A stretch of 64,000 nucleotides of DNA from Sediminibacterium sp. Its GTDB lineage: Bacteria; Bacteroidota; Bacteroidia; Chitinophagales; Chitinophagaceae. The DNA lies in NCBI GenBank assembly GCA_017983845.1, contig JAGOAO010000004.1:67482-131481 (forward strand), read 5' to 3'. How positions within the stretch are numbered: the first letter of the stretch is position 1; each line of letters opens with the position of its first letter. Shown piece by piece: positions 1 through 8,514 of this stretch. Made by a program: the position numbers and the translations under genes. The notes beneath the pieces are model-generated. The model was not told the DNA's origin and made no database searches. It worked only from the letters and a program-made list of their open reading frames with translations.

Positions 1-215
1 CAAAAGTTGCGATCATCAATGCCCTAATGAGTTTACAAGAACTAAATGAGGACAATGTGAATTCAATGGCGATCTCTATTTTTATGCAGGGTAGGGTAAC
101 TGAATTAATTGGATTATTTTCGGAAGCAGACAGGGCAACTAAAAAGCAATTGATGACCACACTTTCAGCCATCGATATTGCAAATATTAATAAGTATAAA
201 GCATATTTCGAATGA
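1..215 (+). CDS. C-terminal end of an unidentified protein (partial)
   Basis: The frame is open from the left edge (complete codons from base 3) and stops at 213-215, so this is the last 70 or so residues of a gene that begins outside the window. An internal ATG at 27 exists, but nothing shows it is the real start. The visible part is mostly helical-looking, with segments such as LIGLFSEADRATKKQLM, and has no motif I recognise. It overlaps the next gene by ATGA, which suggests translational coupling with the lipoprotein. Function unknown. Confidence 0.5.
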   Translation, partial: KVAIINALMSLQELNEDNVNSMAISIFMQGRVTELIGLFSEADRATKKQLMTTLSAIDIANINKYKAYFE

Positions 216-556
216 AAAATGTATTCATAATTGGTATGTTATTTTTTGCAGCATGTGCTTCAGAAAAATCGCAGAATGGTAAACTATTGCCAATTGGAAC
301 AATGCAAAAAACGGTATGGCAACTAATGCAGGTAGATGAATACCTGTCTAGGCAAACGCAAGCCGACACCACCATTCAGCCAGCTTTAGAAAAAGCCAAA
401 TATTATCAGCGTGTGTTTAACTTGAATAAAGTGGACAGAGCAGATTTTTATGCCACTATGAGTTATTTAGATAAACACCCAGTGGAAATGAAAGAATTGA
501 TGGATTCTGTAGAAGCATTGTCGAAAAGAGAAAAATTAGAACTTATAAAACATTAA
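212..556 (+). CDS. DUF4296-like lipoprotein
   Basis: 114-residue putative lipoprotein. A hydrophobic signal (residues 4-14) ends in a lipobox FFAAC with Cys15 as the lipidation site. The mature part has the layout of Bacteroidota DUF4296 proteins: an LLP...M...L...DEYL helix, then YYQRVFNLNKVDRADFYATMSYLDKHP and a final helix. The function of that family is not known; the leader implies an envelope location. It starts inside the stop of the upstream gene (ATGA). Family assignment is from pattern memory only. Confidence 0.7.
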   Translation: MKNVFIIGMLFFAACASEKSQNGKLLPIGTMQKTVWQLMQVDEYLSRQTQADTTIQPALEKAKYYQRVFNLNKVDRADFYATMSYLDKHPVEMKELMDSVEALSKREKLELIKH

Positions 557-593
557 TTCCAACTAAAAAAACGGATCTATCATTAAACACTTT

Positions 594-601
594 TACTTTT
601 G
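594..601 (+). promoter_or_regulatory. Bacteroidota-type -7 box (TACTTTTG) for the peroxiredoxin gene
   Basis: TACTTTTG matches TAnnTTTG and lies 27 bases before the peroxiredoxin ATG. I see no good TTTG -33 box at 19-21 bases upstream, so support is partial. Confidence 0.45.
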
Positions 602-628
602 ATTTGTTAAATTATTAAAATATATATT

Positions 629-1102
629 ATGCCAATTACAATCGGACAAAACGCCCCAGATTTTACTTTATTTGATACAGATAAAAATGCAGTTCATTTA
701 GCGGATGCTAAAGGAAAGAACGTAGTGCTTTTATTCTTCCCACTTGCATTTACAGGTGTTTGTACAGCAGAGCTTTGTAGTGTAAGAGACAATATTGCAG
801 CATACAATTCCACCAATGCACAAGTGTATGGTATCTCTGTTGATTCTTTATTTGCGTTAGGCAAATTCAAAGAAGAACAAAAATTAAACTTCCCATTATT
901 AAGCGATTTTAATAAGGCTGCAGCAACTGCATTTGATGTATTGTATGAAACATTTCCAGCATTCGAAATGCAAGGTGTAAGCAAGAGAGCTGCATTTGTG
1001 GTTGATGCGAACGGCGTTGTGCAATACGCAGAAGTATGTCCTACTCCTGGAGACTTGCCTAATTTTGAAGCGATTCAAGAGACATTAAACAAGTTGAACT
1101 GA
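629..1102 (+). CDS. Peroxiredoxin (AhpC/TSA family, one- or atypical two-cysteine)
   Basis: 157 residues, full length for a short peroxiredoxin. It reduces hydrogen peroxide and organic hydroperoxides in the cytoplasm using thiols. The thioredoxin-fold N-terminus (APDFTLFDTD) is followed by the catalytic motif PLAFTGVC, matching PxxxTxxC, with peroxidatic Cys45. Cys50 sits five residues on, the spacing of the resolving cysteine in PrxQ/Bcp-type enzymes. The conserved Arg side appears in GVSKRAAFVVDANG. No signal peptide. It has its own -7 box and is followed by two hairpin terminators, so it is probably monocistronic. AhpE-like versus Bcp-like is not settled. Confidence 0.9.
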   Translation: MPITIGQNAPDFTLFDTDKNAVHLADAKGKNVVLLFFPLAFTGVCTAELCSVRDNIAAYNSTNAQVYGISVDSLFALGKFKEEQKLNFPLLSDFNKAAATAFDVLYETFPAFEMQGVSKRAAFVVDANGVVQYAEVCPTPGDLPNFEAIQETLNKLN

Positions 1103-1166
1103 AACTTATCTTCTTGCTAGTTTTTTTATAGAATATAAAAAACGCAAGAAGATCTCTAATGATTTT

Positions 1167-1190
1167 AAAAGGGCCCATCGGGCCCTTTTT
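1167..1190 (+). terminator. Intrinsic terminator of the peroxiredoxin gene
   Basis: Perfect stem AAAAGGGCCC / GGGCCCTTTT with an ATC loop and a T-run on the plus strand. A weaker 10-bp inverted repeat (ATCTTCTTGC at 1108-1117 with GCAAGAAGAT at 1144-1153) lies just upstream. Confidence 0.85.
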
Positions 1191-1220
1191 GGATCTTGTT
1201 AATACATGATTGAATTCATA

Positions 1221-1253
1221 AAAAAAGCCTCCAATTTTCGGAGGCATTTTTTA
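1221..1253. terminator. Bidirectional terminator between convergent genes
   Basis: Stem GCCTCC / GGAGGC with A-run before and T-run after, placed between the converging peroxiredoxin and rlmI genes. It can serve rlmI on the minus strand and back up the first terminator. Confidence 0.8.
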
Positions 1254-1278
1254 TTGTAATAAGTATTGGATTTTAGGG

Positions 1279-2454
1279 CTATCTATCACAAACTTCTACA
1301 ATCAAGAACTTCAAATAATGGGTATTCTCCATGCCCCATATAATAGGGTGGTCACTTGATTGTGTTTGGTAGGTAACTTGTCTAATTCTTTTCTTGGCGT
1401 CTTTTGCAGCCATATAAATGGTATCTAAGAATAACTCTGGGCTTACTAGGTTGGTACAACTAGAAGTCACTAAGAAGCCTCCATTGTTGATCATTTTCAT
1501 CCCCCTTAAATTAATCTCTTTGTATCCCGTTACTGCTTTTTCAATACTGCTTCTGCTTTTTGTAAAAGCAGGTGGATCCAACATCACTACATCATATTTT
1601 CTGCCTTCCTTGCCCCAGTTTTTCAATACATCAAAGGCATTCATGGCTTCAAACTTAACAATATGATCTAGCTGATTCAACGCGGCATTTTTGTTTGCCT
1701 GCGCTACTGCATTTTCGGAGATATCAATGCCTAAAACTGACTTTGCACCATAATGTGCTGCATGAATTTCAAAAGTTCCAGTATATGTAAATGCACCTAA
1801 TACATCAGCTCCCTTCACAATGTTTTGGATCGCACGGCGATTGTCTTGTTGGTCTAAAAAATAGCCAGTTTTTTGTCCATGCTCAATGTCTACATAAAAT
1901 TGTAATCCATTTTCTTTGATGACAATTTCGGTAGGAAATGGATCAGATAAAAAATCCTTTTTTTGTTCTAGTCCTTCTAATTCTCTAACAGGTACATCGT
2001 TTCTTTCATAGATCCCCTTTGGTTTAAAGATGGTATTAATTGCATCTACAATGGCCGTTTTCCATTGTTCAATCCCCAATGATAAAGTTTGTAAAACAAA
2101 ATAATCGTTGAACTTATCAATGATCAAAGCGGGTAGTCCATCTGCTTCTCCAAAGACCAATCTGCAGTTTTCTGTATAGCCTAATTGTTGTCTGTAGGCC
2201 CATGCTTCACTAATTTTTTGATGGAAAAATCCTGCATCAATATTTTCTCTTTTTCGAGTTAGTAAACGGATGATGATTTGAGATCCTGGGTTGATATACC
2301 CACGTCCTGCCAATTGGCCATCAAAGTAGTAGACTTCAACAATATCTCCTGGGGAAACCGTGCCAGCAATACGATCCACTTCGTTATTATAAATCCATGG
2401 GTGCCCCATAGCAATTCTAGGGGTAATGCGCTTATTTAGGTAAACCTTTGTCAT
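1279..2454 (-). CDS. rlmI: 23S rRNA m5C methyltransferase, RlmI-like
   Basis: 391 residues, the usual size for RlmI (YccW), the SAM-dependent enzyme methylating a cytosine of 23S rRNA (C1962 in E. coli). N-terminal PUA RNA-binding domain (about 1-70; GHPWIYNNEVDR, GDIVEVY). The Rossmann methyltransferase half shows GYFLDQQDNRRAI, the SAM loop GAFTYTGTFEIHAA, the acidic ribose-binding end of strand 2 (GIDIS), DPPAFTK, and TSSCTNLV carrying the likely catalytic cysteine. The start is supported by a -7 box ending four bases upstream. Diverges from grpE-dnaJ. Confidence 0.9.
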   Translation of the reverse strand: MTKVYLNKRITPRIAMGHPWIYNNEVDRIAGTVSPGDIVEVYYFDGQLAGRGYINPGSQIIIRLLTRKRENIDAGFFHQKISEAWAYRQQLGYTENCRLVFGEADGLPALIIDKFNDYFVLQTLSLGIEQWKTAIVDAINTIFKPKGIYERNDVPVRELEGLEQKKDFLSDPFPTEIVIKENGLQFYVDIEHGQKTGYFLDQQDNRRAIQNIVKGADVLGAFTYTGTFEIHAAHYGAKSVLGIDISENAVAQANKNAALNQLDHIVKFEAMNAFDVLKNWGKEGRKYDVVMLDPPAFTKSRSSIEKAVTGYKEINLRGMKMINNGGFLVTSSCTNLVSPELFLDTIYMAAKDAKKRIRQVTYQTQSSDHPIIWGMENTHYLKFLIVEVCDR

Positions 2455-2458
2455 TTGG

Positions 2459-2466
2459 CAAAGATA
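2459..2466 (-). promoter_or_regulatory. -7 box (TATCTTTG) four bases before rlmI ATG
   Basis: Read on the minus strand: TATCTTTG, then CCAA, then ATG. A good TAnnTTTG box this close predicts transcription beginning at or next to the start codon. Confidence 0.55.
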
Positions 2467-2515
2467 GGGACAGATTGAGTGACAACTTGTTCATTTTAAG
2501 CGTCATTTATGTCAA

Positions 2516-2548
2516 TTTTGCTCTTTTATTGCTTTGGCAATATATTTG
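2516..2548 (+). promoter_or_regulatory. grpE-dnaJ promoter, -33 and -7 boxes
   Basis: TTTTG at 2516-2520 and TATATTTG at 2541-2548 are separated by 20 bases, matching the Bacteroidota vegetative consensus (TTTG-N19-21-TAnnTTTG). ATG follows 27 bases later. No CIRCE-type inverted repeat is visible. Confidence 0.7.
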
Positions 2549-2575
2549 CGTGCAATAGAGTACAATTAGTCAATT

Positions 2576-3115
2576 ATGGAAGAAAAAGAACAATTAGGTC
2601 AAGAACCAATCGTAGATACAGAAAACGGGGCTCAAGTGGCGCCAGAAACCGAAGAAACACCCTTGAGTGAGTTAGATCAGTTAAAGGCGGATTTGGCAGA
2701 CCAAAAGGACAAATACCTGCGTTTAATGGCAGAATTTGAAAACTTTAAAAGAAGAACGGCTAAAGAGCGTGTGGATTTGATCCAAACTGCAGGAAAAGAC
2801 GTGATTGTTTCCTTGTTGGATGTGATGGATGATTGTGATCGTGCAGAGAAGCAATTGAACGGGTCGGATGATATTGCGGTTCAAAAAGAAGGGATCCAAT
2901 TGGTATTCAATAAAATTAGAACTGTACTTCATGGAAAAGGGTTAAAAGCCATGGAAAGTATTGATCAAACATTTGATGTGGAATTGCATGAAGCAATCAC
3001 AGAAGTGCCGGTACCAGATGCTGCTAAACAAGGCAAGGTGATTGACGAGGTAACAAAAGGATATTATTTGAACGATAAGATTATTCGTTTTGCAAAAGTG
3101 GTGGTAGGTAAATAA
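2576..3115 (+). CDS. grpE: Nucleotide exchange factor GrpE
   Basis: 179 residues. GrpE releases ADP from DnaK, working with DnaJ in protein folding and heat-shock recovery. The acidic, disordered N-terminus (1-40) leads into a long heptad helix ([33 protein letters not shown]), the GrpE dimer stalk, followed by a four-helix/beta part with [11 protein letters not shown] and the C-terminal [18 protein letters not shown]. Ten bases separate it from dnaJ, so the two form an operon; dnaK is not in this window. Confidence 0.95.
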   Translation: MEEKEQLGQEPIVDTENGAQVAPETEETPLSELDQLKADLADQKDKYLRLMAEFENFKRRTAKERVDLIQTAGKDVIVSLLDVMDDCDRAEKQLNGSDDIAVQKEGIQLVFNKIRTVLHGKGLKAMESIDQTFDVELHEAITEVPVPDAAKQGKVIDEVTKGYYLNDKIIRFAKVVVGK

Positions 3116-3125
3116 ACAAAGCATT

Positions 3126-4295
3126 ATGTCAAAAAGAGATTTTTACGAAATACTAGGAGTGAGCAAATCTGCTTCTGCAGACGAAATAAAAAAAGCCTAC
3201 CGTAAAGTTGCTATGCAATTTCATCCGGATAGAAATCCAGGTGATAAAGCCGCCGAAGAAAAATTTAAAGAAGCCGCAGAAGCCTACGAGATATTGAGTG
3301 ACACGGATAAGAAAGCAAAATATGATCGCTTTGGTCATCAAGCTTTTGGTCCAGGAACAGGTGGTGGCAATGGTGGATATGGCGGTGGTATGGATATGAA
3401 CGATATCTTTAGCCAATTTGGTGATGTGTTTGGTGATGATATGTTTGGCGGATTTTTTGGCGGCGGACAAAGTCGTTCAAGAGGTGGTGCTAAAGCAAGA
3501 GGACAAAGAGGTAGCAATCTAAGAATCAAATTAAAATTGAATTTCGAAGAGATTGCCAATGGCGTAAATAAGCAAGTGAAAGTAAAGAAGCATGTGTTAT
3601 GTACCACTTGTGGAGGGAATGGAGCGAAGGACAAATCAAGTATTCAAACTTGCGGCACTTGTAAAGGTTCTGGACAAGTAAGAAAAGTAACCAATACCTT
3701 CTTAGGGCAAATGCAAACCGTGAATACCTGTCCTACTTGTAATGGAGAAGGAAGTACGGTGACTGCAAAATGTACTGCGTGTAAGGGCGAAGGAAGAGTA
3801 TATGGAGAGGAAACAATTTCAATTGATATTCCAGCGGGCGTGCAAGATGGAATGCAATTGAGCATGTCTGGTAAAGGCAATGCGGGTGAGCGTGGAGGAT
3901 CTGCAGGGGACTTGATCATTATGATTGAGGAAGAACCACATGAGTTCTTGCATAGAGATGGATTGAATGTCGCTTTTGATTTATACATTACGATTCCGGA
4001 TGCTATTTTTGGAACCAGTGTAGAAGTACCTACTATCGATGGTCGTGCAAAAATTAAAATACCTGCTGGCACTCAAAGTGGTAAAATATTTAGATTAAAA
4101 GGAAAAGGATTCCCAGAAGTACAAGGTTATGCAAAAGGAGATCAATTGATCCATGTGAACATTTGGACACCACAAGAAGTGAGTGAAGAAGAAAAAATAG
4201 CTTTGGAGAAAATGCAGGCTAGTGACAACTTTAAACCTAAGCCAGTCAAAGGGGATAAGAGTTTTTATGATAAAGTAAAAGAAGCATTTAAGTAA
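3126..4295 (+). CDS. dnaJ: Chaperone protein DnaJ
   Basis: 389 residues, full-length type I Hsp40. J domain at 1-70 with the HPD triad at 33-35, which stimulates DnaK ATPase. A glycine/phenylalanine-rich linker (about 75-125) follows, then four zinc-binding CxxCxGxG repeats ([32 protein letters not shown]) and the C-terminal substrate-binding beta domains with [14 protein letters not shown]. All eight zinc cysteines are present. Second gene of the grpE operon, closed by a strong terminator. Confidence 0.97.
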   Translation: MSKRDFYEILGVSKSASADEIKKAYRKVAMQFHPDRNPGDKAAEEKFKEAAEAYEILSDTDKKAKYDRFGHQAFGPGTGGGNGGYGGGMDMNDIFSQFGDVFGDDMFGGFFGGGQSRSRGGAKARGQRGSNLRIKLKLNFEEIANGVNKQVKVKKHVLCTTCGGNGAKDKSSIQTCGTCKGSGQVRKVTNTFLGQMQTVNTCPTCNGEGSTVTAKCTACKGEGRVYGEETISIDIPAGVQDGMQLSMSGKGNAGERGGSAGDLIIMIEEEPHEFLHRDGLNVAFDLYITIPDAIFGTSVEVPTIDGRAKIKIPAGTQSGKIFRLKGKGFPEVQGYAKGDQLIHVNIWTPQEVSEEEKIALEKMQASDNFKPKPVKGDKSFYDKVKEAFK

Positions 4296-4313
4296 GCCTA
4301 AAAATACGAACAT

Positions 4314-4346
4314 AAAAAAGGGACAAATTTATTTGTCCCTTTTTTA
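4314..4346 (+). terminator. Terminator after dnaJ, also able to serve hpt
   Basis: Stem GGGACAAA / TTTGTCCC with flanking A- and T-runs, between convergent dnaJ and hpt. Confidence 0.85.
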
Positions 4347-4406
4347 TGTCAATGATTTATAATTTGATCTATACAACTTGAATAAATGAATAGGATTGCA
4401 AAGCAA

Positions 4407-4943
4407 TTAAGCTTGAAGCTGATAAATGTCTTTGCTATTTCTACCTAATCCATCATAGTCTAAGCCATAGCCTACTACAAATTTATTCGGAATCTCAAAA
4501 CAGGAGTAATCGATATTCACTGGGTATTGCAATGCTTCTTTTTTATCTAACAATACGGCAATTTTTACAGACGCAGGCTGCATGCTATCCAATTGAGGAA
4601 GATAATGATGTAATGTTTTACCAGTGTCAATAATATCTTCTAAGATAATGATATGTCTGTCTTTTACATTTGTATCTAAACCAATTGCAGTTATTACATT
4701 GCCTGTAGAGCTGGTTCCTTTGTAAGAAGCCAATTTAATAAAACTCACTTCGGCTTCGATGGTGATTTGTTTGAATAAATCTGCCGTAAATAAGAATGAG
4801 CCATTTAGGATTGAAAGAAATAAAGGACGCTTACCTGCATAGTCTTTATTTAATTGCGCAGCTAGTTCACTGATTTTTGTTTGAATTACGGCTTCTTCTA
4901 AGTAGGGTACAAATGTTTTATCTAGTACTTGAATGGTAGACAT
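4407..4943 (-). CDS. hpt: Hypoxanthine phosphoribosyltransferase
   Basis: 178 residues, typical for the family. It salvages hypoxanthine (and often guanine) with PRPP to give IMP/GMP in the cytoplasm. The PRPP loop is clear: IIILEDIIDTGKTL. The N-terminal PPi-binding loop LFLSILNGSFLF and the C-terminal base-contact segment VGYGLDYDGLGRN are both present. It lies 20 bases downstream of the glucosaminidase gene on the same strand and has no obvious own promoter, so it may be co-transcribed with it. Confidence 0.93.
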   Translation of the reverse strand: MSTIQVLDKTFVPYLEEAVIQTKISELAAQLNKDYAGKRPLFLSILNGSFLFTADLFKQITIEAEVSFIKLASYKGTSSTGNVITAIGLDTNVKDRHIIILEDIIDTGKTLHHYLPQLDSMQPASVKIAVLLDKKEALQYPVNIDYSCFEIPNKFVVGYGLDYDGLGRNSKDIYQLQA

Positions 4944-4963
4944 ATAGCTTGATTTGGATGAAG

Positions 4964-6292
4964 TTATTTCAATTTTTTATTAAACAATAATGAATTATCT
5001 TTTTTGATGCTTGGACTTATTTCTTTTGATTTAAATAAAAGTACTTGTGTGCCTTCTTTTACTTCCTCGTTTAATTTGGGGTTGTATAATTTCAACTGGC
5101 TTAATTGAACACCCTCAAGTTGACTAATCTCATGTAATGTAGTATTGTACTTTACAGTATGAAATGAGGTAGCACCTTCTTTCTTTTTAGGAGCAAGGAA
5201 AATCAATTGATCTCTATCTAATAGAATTGCTTCTTTGATTTCGTTGTATTCAAATAATTTGTATAAAGGCAAATTGAATTGAATCGCAATTTCAACAAAT
5301 GACATGTCTTTCTTTCCAAGTAGTACAGGCACTTGATTGATTCTAAATCTGCCTTCTGGATAATTGTAAACTGGCGCAAAAGATTCAATTGGTTTTTCTT
5401 CAGGAGCAGGTATTTCCTTTTTGACTGATTTGACTGTATCAGCAATAGCGATGCTTGCAGGTGCTAATTGCTTAATAGGTAATGGAGTAGTATAGCTGTT
5501 CGCATTAGTTTGCGCAATACCGGATGGTTTATTCAAGCTTTTTGATTCTAGAACGACAGCTTTAGCAATCGTATCTGTACTTAAAGCTTTTACAGAGTCA
5601 ACCAGCGGTTGACTGATGACCGTATCAGAAGCTGTCTTATTTAGTGGCGTATCGGAAGCTGTCTTATTTACGGGCGCATCAGCAAGCGTCTTATTTAGTG
5701 GCGCATCGGAAGCTGTCTTATTTACGGGCGCATCAGCAAGCACTTTGGTGCTTGCTTCTTCTTCCTCAATTTCGTTTGCGAGTTCTGGGAAATTGTATTG
5801 TGCTAGTTCGTAGTCATCAATAATTTTCAATAATTTTTTAGGGTAGTCAGTAGCTGTTGCATAACCTGCTTTTTTTAATCCATAAGCCCATGCGGTGTCA
5901 TCTACAGGATCTAATAAAAATAGACTAACATAATTTGGTCTGTTTTTTAAAAAATTGGAGTGGTCTTTAAAAGATTGTTCTGCAGCATCATAAGCTCTAA
6001 AACATTCTTGTTTTGTATCATCATCCTGATACGCTTTGGCGCCTGTCCAATCGGATTTGCACTTAATGCCAAAATGATTGTTATGGTTTTTCGCCAAATT
6101 GCTTTCTCCGCTATTGGATTCAACAATGGCTTGTGCGAGTGTAATAGAAGCGGGTACACCTGTGCGCTTCATTTCCTTCATTGCAATTGCTTTGTATTGC
6201 TCAATATAGGAAAGGGTTGTTTTATTGTTCTGAGCCCATCCTGTAACGGTAGTCAATAAAATAAAAAAAGGAATCAATATTTTTTGCTTCAT
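4964..6292 (-). CDS. Secreted glucosaminidase (GH73-like) with LysM-like C-terminus
   Basis: 442 residues. A Sec signal peptide (1-20, ending VTGWAQ) directs it to the envelope. The catalytic domain (about 28-170) has the GH73 layout: SITLAQAIVESNSGESNLA with the likely acid Glu, NNHFGIKC, then YDAAEQSFKDHSNFL and YGLKKAGYATATDYPKKL. A low-complexity linker (about 180-300) contains a 9-residue tandem repeat. The C-terminus has two LysM-like units (QVPVLLGKKDMSFVEIAIQF; VKYNTTLHEISQLEGV) that should bind peptidoglycan. Role: peptidoglycan remodelling or cell separation. First gene of a probable pair with hpt. Confidence 0.88.
   Translation of the reverse strand: MKQKILIPFFILLTTVTGWAQNNKTTLSYIEQYKAIAMKEMKRTGVPASITLAQAIVESNSGESNLAKNHNNHFGIKCKSDWTGAKAYQDDDTKQECFRAYDAAEQSFKDHSNFLKNRPNYVSLFLLDPVDDTAWAYGLKKAGYATATDYPKKLLKIIDDYELAQYNFPELANEIEEEEASTKVLADAPVNKTASDAPLNKTLADAPVNKTASDTPLNKTASDTVISQPLVDSVKALSTDTIAKAVVLESKSLNKPSGIAQTNANSYTTPLPIKQLAPASIAIADTVKSVKKEIPAPEEKPIESFAPVYNYPEGRFRINQVPVLLGKKDMSFVEIAIQFNLPLYKLFEYNEIKEAILLDRDQLIFLAPKKKEGATSFHTVKYNTTLHEISQLEGVQLSQLKLYNPKLNEEVKEGTQVLLFKSKEISPSIKKDNSLLFNKKLK
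5633..5740 (-). repeat. Four 27-bp tandem repeats in the glucosaminidase linker
   Basis: Units at 5633-5659, 5660-5686, 5687-5713 and 5714-5740 encode ASDTPLNKT, LADAPVNKT, ASDAPLNKT and LADAPVNKT (read 5' to 3' of this strand). Two unit types alternate, giving a 54-bp superperiod, which suggests a 27-bp doubling followed by a 54-bp doubling. Confidence 0.9.
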
Positions 6293-6293
6293 A

Positions 6294-6932
6294 TTATTTT
6301 TTTCTAATCAAGGTTAATCCGTCTCTTACTGTCAACATTATTTTTTCTAATCCATTATGCTGTAGGATAAATTCATTGAATGCATGAATCGCTATAGCAT
6401 TCTTGCCAGTTATTTTTTTGTCAAACACCTGTCCATGAAATAAAACATTGTCTGCAATAATTACGCCCTTGTCTGAAAGTAGGGGTAATACTAAATTGAC
6501 ATAGTCAATGTAGCCAGTTTTATCGGCATCAATAAATACAAGGTCCCATTGCTTTGTTAAAGTAGGAAGGATTGTTTTGGCGTCGCCAACATGTGAAAAA
6601 ATTTGATGCCCTTTTACACTAGCATCAAAATGCGTTCTTGCAGTAGCTGCATCTTCTGCTCTGAGTTCGATGGTATGTAATTCGCCGGTGGTGCTTAAGC
6701 CTTCTGCTAAGCATAAAGTACTGAAGCCAGTAAATGTACCAATCTCTAAAATATGACTAGGGGCTAGGAGCTTGCTAAAAAAGCTTAGAAAGCCTCCTTG
6801 GTTCCAATTGCTTTGCAAATGAGCATGGGGGTGGCTCAGTTTAGTTTGTTCATACATGGGCCTTAAATAGGCCGGTGTGGCGTCACTAAATTGCTCTACA
6901 TAGTCATTCGCAGCAGGTTGAATAAAATCCAT
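6294..6932 (-). CDS. O-methyltransferase, COMT-like
   Basis: 212 residues, SAM-dependent class I methyltransferase of the catechol/caffeoyl-CoA O-methyltransferase family (COG4122 type). SAM motif I is LEIGTFTGFSTLCLAEGL. The metal site is visible as VFIDADKTGYIDY (DAD) plus IIADNVLFHGQV (ADN). It is cytoplasmic and the substrate cannot be told from sequence. It lies one base upstream of the glucosaminidase gene and 11 bases after the symporter, all on the minus strand, so it sits in a likely operon symporter-methyltransferase-glucosaminidase-hpt. Confidence 0.88.
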   Translation of the reverse strand: MDFIQPAANDYVEQFSDATPAYLRPMYEQTKLSHPHAHLQSNWNQGGFLSFFSKLLAPSHILEIGTFTGFSTLCLAEGLSTTGELHTIELRAEDAATARTHFDASVKGHQIFSHVGDAKTILPTLTKQWDLVFIDADKTGYIDYVNLVLPLLSDKGVIIADNVLFHGQVFDKKITGKNAIAIHAFNEFILQHNGLEKIMLTVRDGLTLIRKK

Positions 6933-6943
6933 GCTGCAAATGT

Positions 6944-8422
6944 CTAATTTTTTTCGCTATTAGCGCTTGAAATGAGCCATAATCCTATAAAAGTAATCAT
7001 ACCATTAATAATCAAAAGCTCTTGGCCAATTCTAAAATCCCCCAATAATTGAGCTTGGAAATAGTCTAAGGCCAAACAAAGGATTGGGGCTAAGAAACAA
7101 ATGACAGGGACTAAGGTATTGTTTAGGCTTCTTTTCGTTAAAATACCAAATGCAAATAAGCCTAAAAGTGGACCATAGGTATAAGAGGCAATCTTTAACA
7201 ATAAGTCAATAGTACTCTTGTTGTCTATCCATTTAAAGACCATGACCATGATTAAAAATATCAATGCAAAACTCAAATGGGTTCTTTGTCTAATTTTCTT
7301 TTGTTGTGCTTCTGACCAATTTTTATTTCTCTGTAGTCCTAGTATGTCGATACAGAAACTAGAAGTCAATGCAGTAATGGCGCCATCTGCACTAGGGAAT
7401 AGGGCAGAGATCAATGCAAGAATGAAAATGATAGATAAATAAGGAGGCATATGGTTTAATGCCAATGTGGGAAATAAATCATCGCCTGTTGCGGTGATAT
7501 TGTTTTGTGCAGCATATAAATGTAATAAACCACCTAAATAAAGGAATAAGCTAATGGCAATTAACATGGTAAAACCAATCGTGACCATATTTTTTTGTGC
7601 GTCTTTTAGGTTTTTAACCGAGATATTTTTTTGCATCATTTCTTGATCCAAGCCAGTCATGGTTAAAGTCACAAATGCGCCACCAATAATCTGTTTCAAG
7701 AAAAAAGACTTGCTATTGACGTCCATGCTAAAAACATCCGCCAAATGCATGGAAGGATTGTTTGCCAATGCTTGGTTTTGCATAGCTGTTAAACCTTGCA
7801 TCACAGATAAGTCAAGTTTAGATAATATATAGATACTACAAATGATCAGGCCCATCAACATGCCTGATGTCTGAAGGGTGTCGGTCCATACAATTGTTTT
7901 CACGCCACCTTCATAAGTGTATAAAAGAATCATCACTAAAATCACCAAAGTGGTTGCCCAGAATGGAACATGAAGATTGTCAAGGATAAAGTATTGTAAA
8001 ATTTTCACCACTAAATACAATCTAGCAGTGGCTCCTAGGGTCCTTGAAAGAATAAAAAAGGACGCACCTGTTTTATAGGCACTAAATCCAAGTCTACCTT
8101 CTAGGTAATTATAAATAGAAGTCAGGTTTAATTTATAATAGATAGGCAAAAGCACATAAGCAATGGCTAGATACCCAATTAAATAACCCAATGTGATTTG
8201 TAAATATTGAAATGCATCTTTGCCCACGGCACCAGGTACACTCACAAAAGTGACCCCACTTAAAGAGGTTCCAATCATACCAAAAGCAACCAACATCCAA
8301 TTGCTGTTTTTGTTCCCAATAAAAAAGGACATGTTATTACTATTCTTACCAGTGATTTTAGCTACTCCTAACAATACTAAAAAGTAAAGAATTACGAAGA
8401 TGAAAAGGGTCGTTGCGCTCAT
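6944..8422 (-). CDS. Sodium:solute symporter family protein
   Basis: 492 residues, inner-membrane transporter of the SSS family with about 13 hydrophobic segments. Family marks are GTSLSGVTFVSVPG in the first repeat, YNYLEGRLGF, and GLDQEMMQKNISVKNLKDAQKNM in the middle. Such proteins couple Na+ entry to uptake of sugars, vitamins, amino acids or organic acids; nothing here fixes the substrate. First gene of the minus-strand run down to hpt. Start ATG at 8422 fits the first membrane helix. Confidence 0.88.
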   Translation of the reverse strand: MSATTLFIFVILYFLVLLGVAKITGKNSNNMSFFIGNKNSNWMLVAFGMIGTSLSGVTFVSVPGAVGKDAFQYLQITLGYLIGYLAIAYVLLPIYYKLNLTSIYNYLEGRLGFSAYKTGASFFILSRTLGATARLYLVVKILQYFILDNLHVPFWATTLVILVMILLYTYEGGVKTIVWTDTLQTSGMLMGLIICSIYILSKLDLSVMQGLTAMQNQALANNPSMHLADVFSMDVNSKSFFLKQIIGGAFVTLTMTGLDQEMMQKNISVKNLKDAQKNMVTIGFTMLIAISLFLYLGGLLHLYAAQNNITATGDDLFPTLALNHMPPYLSIIFILALISALFPSADGAITALTSSFCIDILGLQRNKNWSEAQQKKIRQRTHLSFALIFLIMVMVFKWIDNKSTIDLLLKIASYTYGPLLGLFAFGILTKRSLNNTLVPVICFLAPILCLALDYFQAQLLGDFRIGQELLIINGMITFIGLWLISSANSEKN

Positions 8423-8514
8423 AGTTTAGTTTTGTGTCTTTTTGATGTGGCAAAGTAGTGAGAATCTTTGACTTTTTTGACTATTTTGTGATGGATCTTA
8501 ATTAATTCTAAGCA

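Noticed and set aside
1108..1153. 10-bp inverted repeat ATCTTCTTGC/GCAAGAAGAT as a separate terminator or operator
   Set aside because: 26-base AT-rich loop and a proper terminator immediately after; more likely chance or part of the 3' UTR.
3338..4072. Long minus-strand frames across dnaJ
   Set aside because: Proline-rich antisense products of the glycine-rich and zinc-finger coding sequence; dnaJ is intact on the plus strand.
5616..5813. Plus-strand frame of Val/Leu/Phe-rich repeats inside the glucosaminidase gene
   Set aside because: It is the antisense shadow of the 27-bp linker repeats.
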